Assembly: GCF_011601275.1 (NCBI RefSeq)
Contig: NZ_JAAOLY010000001.1
Location: 124,001 to 188,000 of the forward strand
DNA from: Janthinobacterium lividum
GTDB taxonomy: Bacteria > Pseudomonadota > Gammaproteobacteria > Burkholderiales > Burkholderiaceae_D
DNA length: 64,000 bases
Reading direction: 5' to 3'
Part shown: positions 30,860-41,025 of the stretch, one piece after another
Layout of the letters: each line of letters starts with the position of its first letter
Numbering within the stretch: position 1 is the stretch's first letter
The notes under the pieces: model-generated
What the model saw: the letters and a program-made list of their open reading frames with translations, nothing else
Database searches by the model: none
Told to the model about the DNA's origin: nothing
Translations under genes and position numbers: made by a program

Positions 30860-32506
30860 TTACCTGGCGTCAGGCGGATGCATCCAGGAGTTGCCCAGGG
30901 GCTTATATTTACGCAACAACTGCTGATGCAGGCCCGACAGCACGGGCAATTTGGGGTTGCGCGGGTCCAAACGGCGCACGCCGGCGATAAATGTCAGCGC
31001 CTGCTGCCCCATGCGCTCATCCCAGCCCTCGTGCTCCAGGCATTTCAGCACGGCCACGGCCGCATTGAAGACCACTTGCGGATTGTCGGGCAGACGCGTG
31101 ACGGCTTCGCCCATCAGGTCGACGGCGCCGCGGAAATCTCCCTCTCCCGCCCGGGCCGCGCCGGCCGCCACCATGTCAGCCACTTCCTGGCGGCTTTGCC
31201 GCGCCAGCGCCTTGGCCAATTCCTCGCGCCCCGCCTGTTCGAACACGGCCATGGCGCGCGTCATGGCGGCGCTGTCGGGCGCGTTGCGCATGACTTCGCG
31301 CATCACCTCGGCCGCGCCATCCTCGCGCCCATGCGCCAGGCAGTGGCGCGCCAGTTCCGTTTTCAGCATGTTCGAGCCGCCCACGCTGTGGCGGTTGGCG
31401 GCCAGCGCTGCGTCCAGCGATTGCTGCAAACGCTCTTCGTTGCCCGTATGCGCATGCAGCATGGCGCTGCACAGGGCGCTGCACAGTTCCGCATTCTTTT
31501 GCCCGCCCATCGACTTGTCGAGGTCGCGGATCACGGCGCCCGCCTGCAGCGGGTCGCCCTTGCGCACCAGGGTCTGCACGAGGCGCACATGGTCTTCCGG
31601 ATCGCGGAATTCCGAATACTTGGCCTTGCTGACCACCAGCTTGAGGGATTTTTCCGCCATGTCGATATCGTCGGCCGCCAGGGCCGCCTCGCCCAGGCGG
31701 CGCAAGCGGCGCACGGCGTGCGGCGACAGCGCCACCGCTTCGCTCAGGGCAGCCTGCGCCAGTTCCGGCTTGCCCTGCGCCAGGTGCGTGCGCGCCAGCC
31801 AGTCATAGGCGTCGAGAAAACGCTTGTTGTTTTCCAGCAGCCCTTCCAGCATGCCCTGCGCCGCTTCGTATTCGCCCAGCAGGAACTGCGTCTTGGCCTG
31901 CCCCAGGCGCGCCCAGCCGATGGACTTGCTCTCGTACAGGGCCGCGTAGATCGGTTCGGCGTCGGTTGCCTCGCCCAGCAGCAGATGCAGTTCCGCGCGC
32001 AGGCGCAGGAAATCCGTGGCGTAGCGGGGATACAGGCTGGCGCCCTCGGCGCAGGCGGCAATCGCCGCGCGCTCGTTGCCCACGTCGATCAATTCATACA
32101 CGGGCACGAAGGCGTTGCGCTTGTCCAGCGCGCGGCCGATGCGCTCGAGCATGTTGTCAGCAGTGAATGGTTTGAGAATGTAATCGGTGGGCAACAGTTC
32201 GACGGCGCTGACCACCTTGGCAAAGCTGCCTTCGCCCGTGACCATGAAGAACATGGTCGATGCGTGCATCAACTTGTGGTGGCGCAAGTCTTCCAGCATC
32301 TGCTGGCCATCCTGCCCGCCGTCGAGGTCGTATTCGCACAGGATCAGATCATACGATTTGCTGCCCAGCATGCGGATCGCCTGGCCCGAGCTGGCCGCGT
32401 CGTCGATCTTCGCCAGGCCGCACAGGTTGAGCATATTGTGCAGGCTGGCGCGCATGCCCGGATGCGGCTCGATGATCAGTGCGCTGAGGCCCTTGAGTTC
32501 TTTCAT
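30860..32506 (-). CDS. Response regulator with TPR repeat region
   Basis: 548 residues from the ATG at 32506; the frame extends to 32638, but that part is not protein-like. Residues 1-125 are a receiver domain (SALIIEPHPGMRASL, phosphoacceptor in LILCEYDLDG, TDYILKPF with the conserved lysine). From about 140 the rest is helical repeats of TPR type (for example SIGWARLGQAKTQFLLGEYEAAQGML). No DNA-binding or enzymatic output is visible, so it most likely works through protein contacts. It lies 133 bases downstream of an RpfG-type regulator on the same strand; a shared signalling pathway is inferred. Confidence 0.88.
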   Translation of the reverse strand: MKELKGLSALIIEPHPGMRASLHNMLNLCGLAKIDDAASSGQAIRMLGSKSYDLILCEYDLDGGQDGQQMLEDLRHHKLMHASTMFFMVTGEGSFAKVVSAVELLPTDYILKPFTADNMLERIGRALDKRNAFVPVYELIDVGNERAAIAACAEGASLYPRYATDFLRLRAELHLLLGEATDAEPIYAALYESKSIGWARLGQAKTQFLLGEYEAAQGMLEGLLENNKRFLDAYDWLARTHLAQGKPELAQAALSEAVALSPHAVRRLRRLGEAALAADDIDMAEKSLKLVVSKAKYSEFRDPEDHVRLVQTLVRKGDPLQAGAVIRDLDKSMGGQKNAELCSALCSAMLHAHTGNEERLQQSLDAALAANRHSVGGSNMLKTELARHCLAHGREDGAAEVMREVMRNAPDSAAMTRAMAVFEQAGREELAKALARQSRQEVADMVAAGAARAGEGDFRGAVDLMGEAVTRLPDNPQVVFNAAVAVLKCLEHEGWDERMGQQALTFIAGVRRLDPRNPKLPVLSGLHQQLLRKYKPLGNSWMHPPDAR

Positions 32507-32639
32507 GTCGTGATGTCCGAAAACTCCGCGGCGCGCCACACTGGTGCGTGGCGCCGGCCAGCATGAGGCTGCCGAGTATATGACGGCGCCGCGCGCAAGG
32601 GAATGGCGGCGAGCCGAAAAACGCCAACGAAGTTGCAAC

Positions 32640-34235
32640 TCAAGCGGTGGCGCGCTCCGGATGCCACAGTTGCGGTTCGTTGTCGATCAGGTCCAGCAGC
32701 GCCGTCACCACTTCCGGATCGAACTGGCTGCCGCTGCGCTGCGCGATGTATTCGCGCACCTGCGGATATGGCCACGGCTCCTTGTAGGGCCGCTCGTGCA
32801 GCAAGGCATCGAAGACGTCGACCACGGCAACGATGCGCGCGGCCACGGGAATGTCGCGCCCCTTCAGGCCATTCGGGTAGCCGGCGCCATCGAAGTGTTC
32901 ATGGTGGCCGCCGGCGATCTGCGCGCCATAGGTCAGGTAGCTGACGCCGTCAACCATGTTGGCGGCCCGCTCGAGGATGGTGCGCCCGACGCTGGCGTGC
33001 AGCTGCATCTGCGCCCGTTCCTCGTCCGTATGCCGGCCCGGTTTGAGCAGCACGGCGTCCGGCGTGGCCACCTTGCCCACGTCGTGCAGGATGCTGGCCA
33101 GGCCGATCATGTCGAGCAGCTGCGGGCTGAGCTCGTCGGCATACACGCCGCGCTGCTGCATGCGCTGGGCGATGGCGTCGGACAAGAGCTGCACGCGCCG
33201 CACGTGGCCGCCCGTATCGCTGTCGCGGAACTCGGCCAGGTCGGCCAGCGCCACGACGGTCGCTTCCTGCGCCTTGCGCAGCTGGCCGAACATGTACAGA
33301 TTGTCGAAGGCGGCGGCGATGCGCTGGCAAAACACTTCCAGCAGATCGCGCTGGATCTGCGCCAGCGGCCACGGCGGCGTGACGGAGATGGCCAGTTCGC
33401 GGTTGCCTTCCGTGTGGATGAACAGCACATTGGCGGGATGTTCGAACTGGCTGCGCTTTTCCGCGAACGCCTTGTCGATGGTGGGCGTGAGGGCATGATC
33501 TGCCGGCATGGCTTCGGACTCGGCCAGCATGGCATACGTGCCCGTGGCCGCCACCACTTCGGGCCGCCCGGCGCCGCCCTGCATCAGGCACAGCACGCCG
33601 TCGGCGCCCACGTCGAGGATGGCGCTGACCTGGTTCAGCACGCCGGAAGCGAATTCGCGCAGCGAATGGATCTGGTACAGGTTGGTGGCGCCGGCGAGGA
33701 TCTTGCCCAGGCCGATGCGGCTGCGCTCGAGCATCATCAGGCTCTCATAGGCGCGCAGGGCCGAAATGACGGTGGTAAACAGCTTTTGCGTCGTCAGTTC
33801 CGTCTTGGCCTTGTAATCGTTGATGTCGTATTCGATGATGACGCGCTGCTCGGGCGCCTGGCCCGGCTGGCCCGTGCGCAGCACGACGCGGACGATGGAG
33901 TTGTTCAGGTCGGCGCGGATGCGCTTGGCGAGGATCAGGCCCGCGTCATCCGTTTCCATCACCACGTCGAGCAGCACCAGCGCGATATCGGGTGTGTCGC
34001 GCAGGATCTCGTACCCTTCGCGGCCGCTGTAGGCGGAAAACAGTTCCAGTTCACGGCCCTTGAAACTGACATTGCGCAGCGCCAGCCGCGTGACGGCATG
34101 CACATCGACGTCGTCATCGACGATCAGCACACGCCACAGGCGCTGGTCGGGCGCGGCCAGCCCGGAGGGACTGGCCACCGGCTCATCTTCGTCGAGCAGC
34201 CAGTTATCATCTGCATCGGCTTTGAGGTCGGTCAT
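32640..34235 (-). CDS. RpfG-type response regulator with DUF3369 and HD-GYP domain
   Basis: 531 residues. Receiver domain about 34-160 (VLIVDDDVDVH, phosphoacceptor D90 in LVLLDVVM); a middle sensor-like domain of the DUF3369 type about 180-330; HD-GYP phosphodiesterase domain from about 335, with HD at 384-385 (ILHDVGKV), GGHHEHFDGAGYPNGL, and the later DVFDALLHERPYK. HD-GYP enzymes hydrolyse cyclic di-GMP; the conserved HD and GYP residues are all present, so activity is likely. No sensor kinase gene adjoins it here. Confidence 0.93.
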   Translation of the reverse strand: MTDLKADADDNWLLDEDEPVASPSGLAAPDQRLWRVLIVDDDVDVHAVTRLALRNVSFKGRELELFSAYSGREGYEILRDTPDIALVLLDVVMETDDAGLILAKRIRADLNNSIVRVVLRTGQPGQAPEQRVIIEYDINDYKAKTELTTQKLFTTVISALRAYESLMMLERSRIGLGKILAGATNLYQIHSLREFASGVLNQVSAILDVGADGVLCLMQGGAGRPEVVAATGTYAMLAESEAMPADHALTPTIDKAFAEKRSQFEHPANVLFIHTEGNRELAISVTPPWPLAQIQRDLLEVFCQRIAAAFDNLYMFGQLRKAQEATVVALADLAEFRDSDTGGHVRRVQLLSDAIAQRMQQRGVYADELSPQLLDMIGLASILHDVGKVATPDAVLLKPGRHTDEERAQMQLHASVGRTILERAANMVDGVSYLTYGAQIAGGHHEHFDGAGYPNGLKGRDIPVAARIVAVVDVFDALLHERPYKEPWPYPQVREYIAQRSGSQFDPEVVTALLDLIDNEPQLWHPERATA

Positions 34236-34298
34236 GAATACTCCTAAGGGATAAGTTCGATGTGAACGCTGCGTTGACGCATATCAAGCATAATCAGA

Positions 34299-35390
34299 TT
34301 AGATGCTGCTTACAACAGGATTCTGCGTCCCGCCCTCTCCCGCCGCAGGCGCCGGCGCCGGTATCGAAGCGCCGCTGCGTGTGGCGCCGCCGCAATTGTC
34401 CTGGCCGGGCCCGACGGCCTGGTAGCGCACTTCGTACTTGCCCGCGCTGAGCTGCTCCACCATCAGCTTGTCATTGGCCAGGATGTACAGGTAGCGCACA
34501 TTCGAGCGCCGCTCCTGGTCATACAGCTTGACGAAGACGGGCGCCGTGTTGCTGCTGTTGTCGATGGTCAAGCTCAGTTCATCGCCCTTGTTACCGATCG
34601 GGAAGCCATCGACATAGCCGGACCGCGCCGGCCAAGGCTCGCCATTCGGCGCCACCAGCGCTGTCGATTCGGCCTGGCTGGCGCCATCGCAGACGGGCCG
34701 GCTGGCTTTCAGGCTCAGCTGCGCCACGGCCAGTACGCGGATCTCGGGCGCCTTCGCTTGCGCAGGCTCGGCCGCATACGGCTTGCCCACGGCCCAGCTA
34801 TCGATGGCCACGGCCTCGTTTTTTGCCGGCGGCGTGGCGGCGCTGTCCGCCGTTGCCGTGTCCGGGTGCGCCCTGGCGCCATCGCGGGCCAGCCCGCTCC
34901 AGGCCGATGCCAGCGCGGCAGGCACGGGCTGCGAGGTATCGAGCATCAGCAAGGCGCCCAGCCAGCCCAGCAGCAGGCAAACAAGCAGACTCAACCACCA
35001 GCGCCAGTTGCGCCAGACAGGTTGCAAGCCGCGCCGCGGCTTGCCCTTCGGCGGCGGCACATCTTGCGCCCAGGCGTGCTCATGCGGCTGTGCATGGCCT
35101 TTCGCGCGGCCATCGCGGCTCTTGCCTTCTTCGTGGTGGGTGCTTTCCAGCCATTCGATTTCCCACTCCTCGGCGGCGATCCACTCGTCGTGTTCCTTGC
35201 GGCGTTGTGGATCGGACAAGGTACCGTAGGCGCTGTTGAGGATCGCCATGATGCGGGCGGCCTTTTCGTCGCCGGGATTCTTGTCGGGATGGTATTTCTG
35301 GCTGAGGGCTTTGTACGCGGCACGTATGACTTCCTGCGGCGCCAGGCGCGCCACTTTCAGGTTGTCATAGTGTGTATGTATCTTTCCCAT
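34299..35390 (-). CDS. Membrane-anchored J-domain protein
   Basis: 363 residues. N-terminal J domain (about 7-70) with the essential HPD at 34-36, which stimulates DnaK ATPase. A polar linker, one membrane segment about 131-150 (WWLSLLVCLLLGWLGALLML), then a large C-terminal part with VRYLYILANDKLMVEQLSAGKYEVRYQ, a beta-rich domain that I do not recognise. It lacks the zinc-finger and substrate-binding domains of DnaJ. I infer an inner-membrane cochaperone, cytoplasmic J domain and periplasmic tail, recruiting DnaK to a membrane site. Confidence 0.85.
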   Translation of the reverse strand: MGKIHTHYDNLKVARLAPQEVIRAAYKALSQKYHPDKNPGDEKAARIMAILNSAYGTLSDPQRRKEHDEWIAAEEWEIEWLESTHHEEGKSRDGRAKGHAQPHEHAWAQDVPPPKGKPRRGLQPVWRNWRWWLSLLVCLLLGWLGALLMLDTSQPVPAALASAWSGLARDGARAHPDTATADSAATPPAKNEAVAIDSWAVGKPYAAEPAQAKAPEIRVLAVAQLSLKASRPVCDGASQAESTALVAPNGEPWPARSGYVDGFPIGNKGDELSLTIDNSSNTAPVFVKLYDQERRSNVRYLYILANDKLMVEQLSAGKYEVRYQAVGPGQDNCGGATRSGASIPAPAPAAGEGGTQNPVVSSI

Positions 35391-35539
35391 CGTTCTATCT
35401 TGAAATCGGTGCGCGGCGACGGGTTCTTGCAGGATGGAACCGTGCTGTGTCGGTCATCATATACGATATGACAAGATAATAACCACCGGCGGACAGGAAA
35501 TTGCAGGGCGGAACCGCCCCGCCTTGATATTGCCGGCGC

Positions 35540-36691
35540 TTACAGGCGGTGACTGCGGTCACTCGACAACAGCGCTTCCGGCAACGCCACCTGATACCCC
35601 ACCACCAGCACCTTGAACAATTCTCCCATCTCGGCCGGCGACACCAGTTTTTGCACGGCGCTGGCCTGCGGCAGGTAAGTCTTGACCTGCTCGGGATCGG
35701 TGCGCAGCAGCAAGTCGCCGATACCGGAGCCCAGCAGGAAGGACGCCTGGTTCATGTAGGCGAGCACGTCGAGGCCCGCGTCCTGCGCCGCCACCGCCAT
35801 GGCCGTAAAATCCACGTGGGCCGTGATGTCCTGCAAGCCGGGCAGATAAAATGGTTCCGCGTGGGCATGGTGGCGGTAGTGGCACATCAGGGTGCCCGTG
35901 GCGCGCAAGTCCAGGTAATACTCGTGCGCAGGAAAACCGTAATCGAACAGCACGGCCGCGCCGCCCTTGCCATTCGTCAGCATCTGCGCCAGCGAGCGCA
36001 TGAAGCCGCAGGCAACCCCGTGGATCTCGCTGACATAGCCGACCGGCAAGTCATCGGCGCCGGGTACCTGGGCGGCGATCTGCGCGGCCACATCGGCGCC
36101 GGCCGGGCGCTCGACAAACACGAACTGGCCGTCGGCAATGCTGACGTCGAGCTCGCACCAGCCTGCCGGCGTCTTGCTGATCAGGTTGACGGGCATGGCG
36201 TCGAGCACTTCATTGCCGAACACGGCGCCTTCGAAACTGTCGGGGAAACCGTCGAGCCACACCACCTGCGGGAAGGCGGCCAGCGCCAGCTCCTGGCGCG
36301 CGCGCAATTCGCCGGACAATTCGACGATCGCATACTGTTCGATCGCGATGCCGGCATTCGCCGCTTCCGTCAGGATATCGAAGGCCAGCTTGCCCGTGCC
36401 GGCGCCGAATTCGAGGATGCGCGGGGCCGTTTGCGCCATAATAGCGGCTGCCACATGGGCCAGGGTGGCGCCGAACAGGGGCGAAATCTCCGGCGCAGTT
36501 GTAAAATCGCCATCTTTGCCCAGCTTCGCGGCACCGCCGCTGTAATAGCCGAGGTCAGGCGCGTACAGCGCCAGCGCCATGAAGCGGACAAAGGGAATGG
36601 CGCCGTCATTGCGCGCGATTTCGGCGGCAATCTGGTGCTGCAAGGCATGGGACGCGGCCAGCGCGTCGCTATCGGGTGCGGGAAGAGACAT
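35540..36691 (-). CDS. MidA/NDUFAF7-family SAM-dependent methyltransferase
   Basis: 383 residues. Opening FVRFMALALYAPDLGYYSGG and DFTTAPEISPLFG are typical of the COG1565 family, followed by the SAM-binding ILEFGAGTGKLAFDIL and later ALPVGYVSEIHGVAC-like and VLFDYGFPAHEYY segments. The mitochondrial homologue methylates an arginine of complex I subunit NDUFS2; bacterial substrates are not firmly known. Divergent from the SDR-folB-ttcA run. Confidence 0.9.
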   Translation of the reverse strand: MSLPAPDSDALAASHALQHQIAAEIARNDGAIPFVRFMALALYAPDLGYYSGGAAKLGKDGDFTTAPEISPLFGATLAHVAAAIMAQTAPRILEFGAGTGKLAFDILTEAANAGIAIEQYAIVELSGELRARQELALAAFPQVVWLDGFPDSFEGAVFGNEVLDAMPVNLISKTPAGWCELDVSIADGQFVFVERPAGADVAAQIAAQVPGADDLPVGYVSEIHGVACGFMRSLAQMLTNGKGGAAVLFDYGFPAHEYYLDLRATGTLMCHYRHHAHAEPFYLPGLQDITAHVDFTAMAVAAQDAGLDVLAYMNQASFLLGSGIGDLLLRTDPEQVKTYLPQASAVQKLVSPAEMGELFKVLVVGYQVALPEALLSSDRSHRL

Positions 36692-36765
36692 TCCCGCATT
36701 GTAGCGAATCGGCGGCGCATGCCGCCAGTGTGGCGTCCACCGAATATCTCAACCATAGCAAAGAC

Positions 36766-37554
36766 ATGACAGAAGCAACGACAACGCCATTCGACAGCAC
36801 TCCCCGCGTCGCCCTCGTCACGGGCGCGGCGCGCCGCATCGGCCGCGCCATCGCGCTGGGCCTGGCGCGCGACGGCTGGGATATCGCCGTCCATTACCGC
36901 GACTCGCGCGACGAGGCGCAGAGCCTGGTGGCGGAAATCACTGCGCTGGGCCGCCGCGCGCAAGCATTCCCTTGCGACCTGGCGCAGGAAGTGGCCGTGC
37001 GCCAGTTGTTGCCGCAGGCACAGGCGGCGCTGGGGCCGGTAACTTGCGTGGTCAACAACGCATCGTTGTTTGCATACGACAATGCGGGCGATTTTTCCTT
37101 CACCGCGCTCGACGCCCACATGCACGCCAACCTGGCCGCTCCCATCCTGCTGGCGCAAGCGCTGTACCAGGCCACCCCAAGCGGCGGGCAAGCCGTGGTC
37201 ATCAACTTGCTGGACCAAAAACTGTACAATCTCAATCCTGATTTTTTGTCGTACACCCTGTCCAAGGCGGCGCTGCTGTCGGCGACCACCATGCTGGCCC
37301 AGGCGCTGGCGCCGAAAGTGCGCGTGGTGGGCATCGCCCCCGGCATCACCATGGTCTCCGGCGAACAGACGGAAGCGAACTTTGCCAAGGCGCATGAAAA
37401 CACGCCGCTGGGCCGCTCCAGCACGCCCGAGGACGTGGCCGACTGCGTCTGTTACGTGGCCGGCGCGCGCGCGCTGACGGGCACGACCCTGCTGGTCGAT
37501 GGCGGCCAGCATTTGATCGGTTTGCCGCGCGACGTCATGTTTTTGACCAAATAA
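36766..37554 (+). CDS. Short-chain dehydrogenase, pteridine reductase-like
   Basis: 262 residues from the ATG at 36766. The nucleotide-binding motif is TGAARRIG (19-26), in which an arginine replaces the usual glycine of TGxxxGIG; this is the hallmark of pteridine reductases (PTR1, FolM). The catalytic YxxxK is YTLSK. It lies 53 bases before folB, so I infer reduction of dihydropterins or dihydrofolate in folate metabolism. General SDR membership is certain; the pteridine role is inference from motif and neighbour. Confidence 0.85.
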   Translation: MTEATTTPFDSTPRVALVTGAARRIGRAIALGLARDGWDIAVHYRDSRDEAQSLVAEITALGRRAQAFPCDLAQEVAVRQLLPQAQAALGPVTCVVNNASLFAYDNAGDFSFTALDAHMHANLAAPILLAQALYQATPSGGQAVVINLLDQKLYNLNPDFLSYTLSKAALLSATTMLAQALAPKVRVVGIAPGITMVSGEQTEANFAKAHENTPLGRSSTPEDVADCVCYVAGARALTGTTLLVDGGQHLIGLPRDVMFLTK

Positions 37555-37607
37555 TCAGCAGCCACACCAAACAACCAGCATTCCAGCATCCCCTAAAAGG
37601 TAAAACT

Positions 37608-38006
37608 ATGTCGTCCGCCCTGTCCCACCCTCGCCTGGCCGATTGCCGCCGGCTGTTCCTGCGCAATTACGAAGTCCTCATCAACATCGGCGTCTACGAC
37701 TTCGAGAAAAAGGGCGAGCAGCGCGTCCTCATCAACGTCGACCTGTACATTCCCCTGGCCCTGTCGACGCCCAAGGATGACCAGCTGGAAGAAGTGGTCG
37801 ACTACGACTTCATGCGCGAAACCATCGCCAAGCGCATGGCCCAAGGCCACGTGCAGCTGCAGGAAAGCCTGGTCGACGACGTGCTCGCCGCCATGCTGGC
37901 GCACCCGCGCGTGCGCGCCGCGCGCGTGTCGAGCATGAAACCGGACGTGTATCCCGACTGCGAAGGCGTGGGCGTGGAAGTATTCAAGATCAAGGATGAA
38001 GTATGA
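37608..38006 (+). CDS. folB: Dihydroneopterin aldolase family protein
   Basis: 132 residues. [31 protein letters not shown] matches FolB, which converts dihydroneopterin to 6-hydroxymethyl-dihydropterin and glycolaldehyde. YDFMRETI and VEVFKIK at the end are also typical. It has AAGG upstream of the ATG and overlaps ttcA by four bases (ATGA). Confidence 0.88.
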   Translation: MSSALSHPRLADCRRLFLRNYEVLINIGVYDFEKKGEQRVLINVDLYIPLALSTPKDDQLEEVVDYDFMRETIAKRMAQGHVQLQESLVDDVLAAMLAHPRVRAARVSSMKPDVYPDCEGVGVEVFKIKDEV

Positions 38007-38965
38007 GCAACATGAACGACACCGCAGTCATGGAAACAGCCGTGGAAATTCCGGCCAACGTGGAAGCGCAGAAACTGGCGCGCAAGAAGGCGGAAAAGAT
38101 CGCCCTGGAAAACAACAAGCTGCACAAGCGCCTGTGCCGCCTGGTGGGACAAGCCATCGGCGACTTCAATATGATCGAAGACGGCGACAAGGTGATGGTG
38201 TGCCTGTCGGGCGGCAAGGATAGCTATGCGCTGCTGGACATTTTGATGACCTTGCGCGAACGCGCGCCGATTCACTTCGATATCGTCGCCGTCAATCTGG
38301 ACCAGAAGCAGCCGAACTTCCCGCCGGAAATCCTGCCCGCTTACCTGACCGACCTGGGCGTGGCTTTCCACATCGAAAATCAGGACACCTACAGCATCGT
38401 CAAGCGTTTGATCCCGGAAGGCAAGACGACGTGTTCGCTGTGCTCGCGCCTGCGCCGCGGCATCCTGTACCGCGTGGCCGACGAGCTGGGCGCCAACAAG
38501 ATCGCCCTGGGCCACCACCGCGATGACATCCTGGAAACGTTCTTCCTGAATATGTTCTTCGGCGGCAAGCTGAAAGGCATGCCGGCCAAGCTGCAATCGG
38601 ACGACGGCAAGCACATCGTCATCCGCCCGATGGCCTACGTGAAGGAAGAAGACACGCAGCGCTATGCGGAAGTCAAGGGCTTCCCCATCATTCCATGCGA
38701 CCTGTGCGGTTCGCAGGAAAACCTGCAGCGCAAGCAGATCAAGGGCCTGATGCGCGAATGGGACAAGAAATTCCCCGGCCGCGTGGAAAGCATCTTCTCG
38801 GCCCTGTCGAACGTGGCGCCATCGCATTTGATGGACCCGAAACTGTTCGGCTTCAAGGACTTGAAAGCGGACGGCGTGGCCAGCCCCATGGGCGACATCG
38901 CTTTCGATGAAGAGCCGTGCTCGACGCCGACGACGTTCGGCATGATCCCGCTGCAAGCGCTGTAA
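38003..38965 (+). CDS. ttcA: tRNA 2-thiocytidine(32) synthetase TtcA
   Basis: 320 residues. PP-loop SGGKDS at 69-74 activates the tRNA cytidine with ATP. C144 and C147 (CSLC) and a further cysteine pair CDLC hold the 4Fe-4S cluster that carries sulfur. [22 protein letters not shown] is the family signature. The enzyme makes s2C32 in several tRNAs, with sulfur coming from a cysteine desulfurase. Overlaps folB by four bases. Confidence 0.96.
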   Translation: MSNMNDTAVMETAVEIPANVEAQKLARKKAEKIALENNKLHKRLCRLVGQAIGDFNMIEDGDKVMVCLSGGKDSYALLDILMTLRERAPIHFDIVAVNLDQKQPNFPPEILPAYLTDLGVAFHIENQDTYSIVKRLIPEGKTTCSLCSRLRRGILYRVADELGANKIALGHHRDDILETFFLNMFFGGKLKGMPAKLQSDDGKHIVIRPMAYVKEEDTQRYAEVKGFPIIPCDLCGSQENLQRKQIKGLMREWDKKFPGRVESIFSALSNVAPSHLMDPKLFGFKDLKADGVASPMGDIAFDEEPCSTPTTFGMIPLQAL

Positions 38966-38992
38966 GGCGCTGTTGTAAACTCCTGCCGTTTC

Positions 38993-39014
38993 GCCGCCAC
39001 CGCCCGGTGGCGGC
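38993..39014 (+). terminator. Hairpin after ttcA
   Basis: Perfect 9-bp stem GCCGCCACC-GCCC-GGTGGCGGC, 27 bases past the ttcA stop. The following tract is C and T rich rather than pure T, so termination strength is uncertain. Confidence 0.5.
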
Positions 39015-39142
39015 ATCCCCCTCTTTCCCCCTGCGTCCATTTGATGTACCGTAGTCAGCTCTGCCGGTACGCGATGTGTCACGCGCGCATTCCTTCCCGG
39101 CGGCCAGCACGCATTCTTCCGACAACCTCACTGGAATGAACC

Positions 39143-41011
39143 ATGACGCCATCCGCACTCAAGCGCCCCCTGCTGTTTTCCCTGCTGGCCTTCAGCCTCG
39201 CCACCGCCTCTGCCGCTCCTGTGCCCACCGACCGCCAGGCCGACCGCTGGGATTTGACGGCGCTGTATCAAAACGATGCCGCGTTCGACGCCGACGCGAA
39301 AAAGCTGTCGGCCCAGCTGCAGCAACTGGGCGCCTGCAAGGGGCAATTGGGCGCCCGCCTGAAAAGCTGCCTGGACCTGTACGCCGAGGCGCGCAAGCGC
39401 GTCAATACGCTCACCACCTATGCGGCGCAGTATTACGACCAGGATACGGGCGACAGCAAGGGCAACCAGCTGAACCAGCGCGCCGCCCTGCTGGGCAACG
39501 ACTTCAGCCAGGCGACGACCTTTTTGCAGCCGGAAATCCTTGCCCTGGGCAGCAAGCGCATCGACGCCATGCTGGCCAAAGACAAGGGCTTGCAGCTGTA
39601 CCGCTTTCAATTGAGTAACATGCTGCGCAGCGCGCCGCATACGCTGGACGCGGCAGGCGAACAACTGGTGGCGCAATTCGGCCTGGCGACTGGCTCGGCC
39701 GCCAGCGTCTACCGTACCCTGGCCAATGCGGAAATCCCGTGGCCAACAGTCAAATTATCGGACGGCAAGGAAGTGCGCCTCGACCAGGCGGCCTATACCA
39801 AGTACCGCGACGACGACAATCGCGCGGACCGCAAGCTGGTATTCGACGCCTTCTTCGGCAAGTGGAAGGAATATGAACGCACGTTCGGCGAAACCCTGTA
39901 CGGCCAGTTGAAGACGGACGCCGCCTACGCGAAAGTGCGCCGTTACGCCGACTCGCAAAACGCCGCGCTTGACGCCGACAATTTGCCGCCAGCCGTCTAC
40001 CAGACCCTGATCGCGCAAACCAACGCCAACCTGCCCACCTTGCACCGCTACTTCAAGCTGCGCGCGCGCATGCTGGGCATCAAGGACCTCGCGTATTACG
40101 ACATCTATGCGCCGCTGCTGAAAAGCGATCGCACGTTTCCGCTGGCTGAAGGCAAGCAGATGATGCTCGACTCCGCCGCGCCGCTGGGTCCCGACTACGT
40201 CAAGGCGCTCACGGCCGCCGTGGACGCGCGCTGGATGGATGTGTATCCGCGCCCGCGCAAGGTGGCGGGCGCCTACATGAATGGCGACGCGTACGACGTG
40301 CATCCGTTCGTGCTGCTCAATTACACGGACAATTACGAAGCCGTCAGCACCCTGACGCACGAATGGGGCCACGCCATGCATTCGGTGCTGGCCAACAAGG
40401 CGCAGCCGTCGATCTATGCGCCCTACAGCATCTTCGTCGCGGAAATCGCTTCGACGACGAACGAGGCGCTGCTGCTCGACGCGCGCCTGAAGCAGGCCAA
40501 GGATGACGACGAGCGCCTGCTGTACCTGGGCGCGGCGCTGGAAAACCTGCGCGGCACCTTCTTCCGCCAGGCCATGTTCGCCGAATTCGAGGCGGCCATC
40601 CACGGCAGGGTGGATAAAGGAGAATCGCTGACGGGCGAAGAGATCACGGCCATCTACGCGGGCATCCTCAAGCGCTACCACGGCGAAGCGCAGGGCGTCA
40701 TGACCATCGACCCCGCCTACGCGCTGGAATGGGCCTACGTGCCTCACTTCTATCACGGCTACTATGTGTTCCAGTACGCCACCTCGATCGCGGCAGCGCA
40801 GGATTTCGCGCAGCGCATCCTCGACAAGGAACCGGGCGCGCTGGCCGCCTACCTGAAGATGCTCGGTTCCGGCGGCTCGGCCTATCCGTACGAGCTGGTG
40901 AAGGCGGCCGGCGTCGACCTGGCCTCGCCGAAACCGTACCAGGCGCTGGTGGCGCGCATGAACGGCATCATGGACCAGATCGAGGCGATTCAGAGCCGCC
41001 GGGGAAAATAA
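39143..41011 (+). CDS. Secreted M3 family oligoendopeptidase (PepF-like)
   Basis: 622 residues with a signal peptide (MTPSALKRPLLFSLLAFSL, then ASAAP). M3 zinc site HEWGH at 406-410 and the downstream metal-ligand region IFVAEIASTTNEALL. The PepF-type fold is a two-lobed metallopeptidase that cuts peptides of about 6-20 residues. Most PepF proteins are cytoplasmic; the export signal points to peptide breakdown in the periplasm or outside. Confidence 0.92.
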   Translation: MTPSALKRPLLFSLLAFSLATASAAPVPTDRQADRWDLTALYQNDAAFDADAKKLSAQLQQLGACKGQLGARLKSCLDLYAEARKRVNTLTTYAAQYYDQDTGDSKGNQLNQRAALLGNDFSQATTFLQPEILALGSKRIDAMLAKDKGLQLYRFQLSNMLRSAPHTLDAAGEQLVAQFGLATGSAASVYRTLANAEIPWPTVKLSDGKEVRLDQAAYTKYRDDDNRADRKLVFDAFFGKWKEYERTFGETLYGQLKTDAAYAKVRRYADSQNAALDADNLPPAVYQTLIAQTNANLPTLHRYFKLRARMLGIKDLAYYDIYAPLLKSDRTFPLAEGKQMMLDSAAPLGPDYVKALTAAVDARWMDVYPRPRKVAGAYMNGDAYDVHPFVLLNYTDNYEAVSTLTHEWGHAMHSVLANKAQPSIYAPYSIFVAEIASTTNEALLLDARLKQAKDDDERLLYLGAALENLRGTFFRQAMFAEFEAAIHGRVDKGESLTGEEITAIYAGILKRYHGEAQGVMTIDPAYALEWAYVPHFYHGYYVFQYATSIAAAQDFAQRILDKEPGALAAYLKMLGSGGSAYPYELVKAAGVDLASPKPYQALVARMNGIMDQIEAIQSRRGK

Positions 41012-41025
41012 AGCTGAGGCCAACC

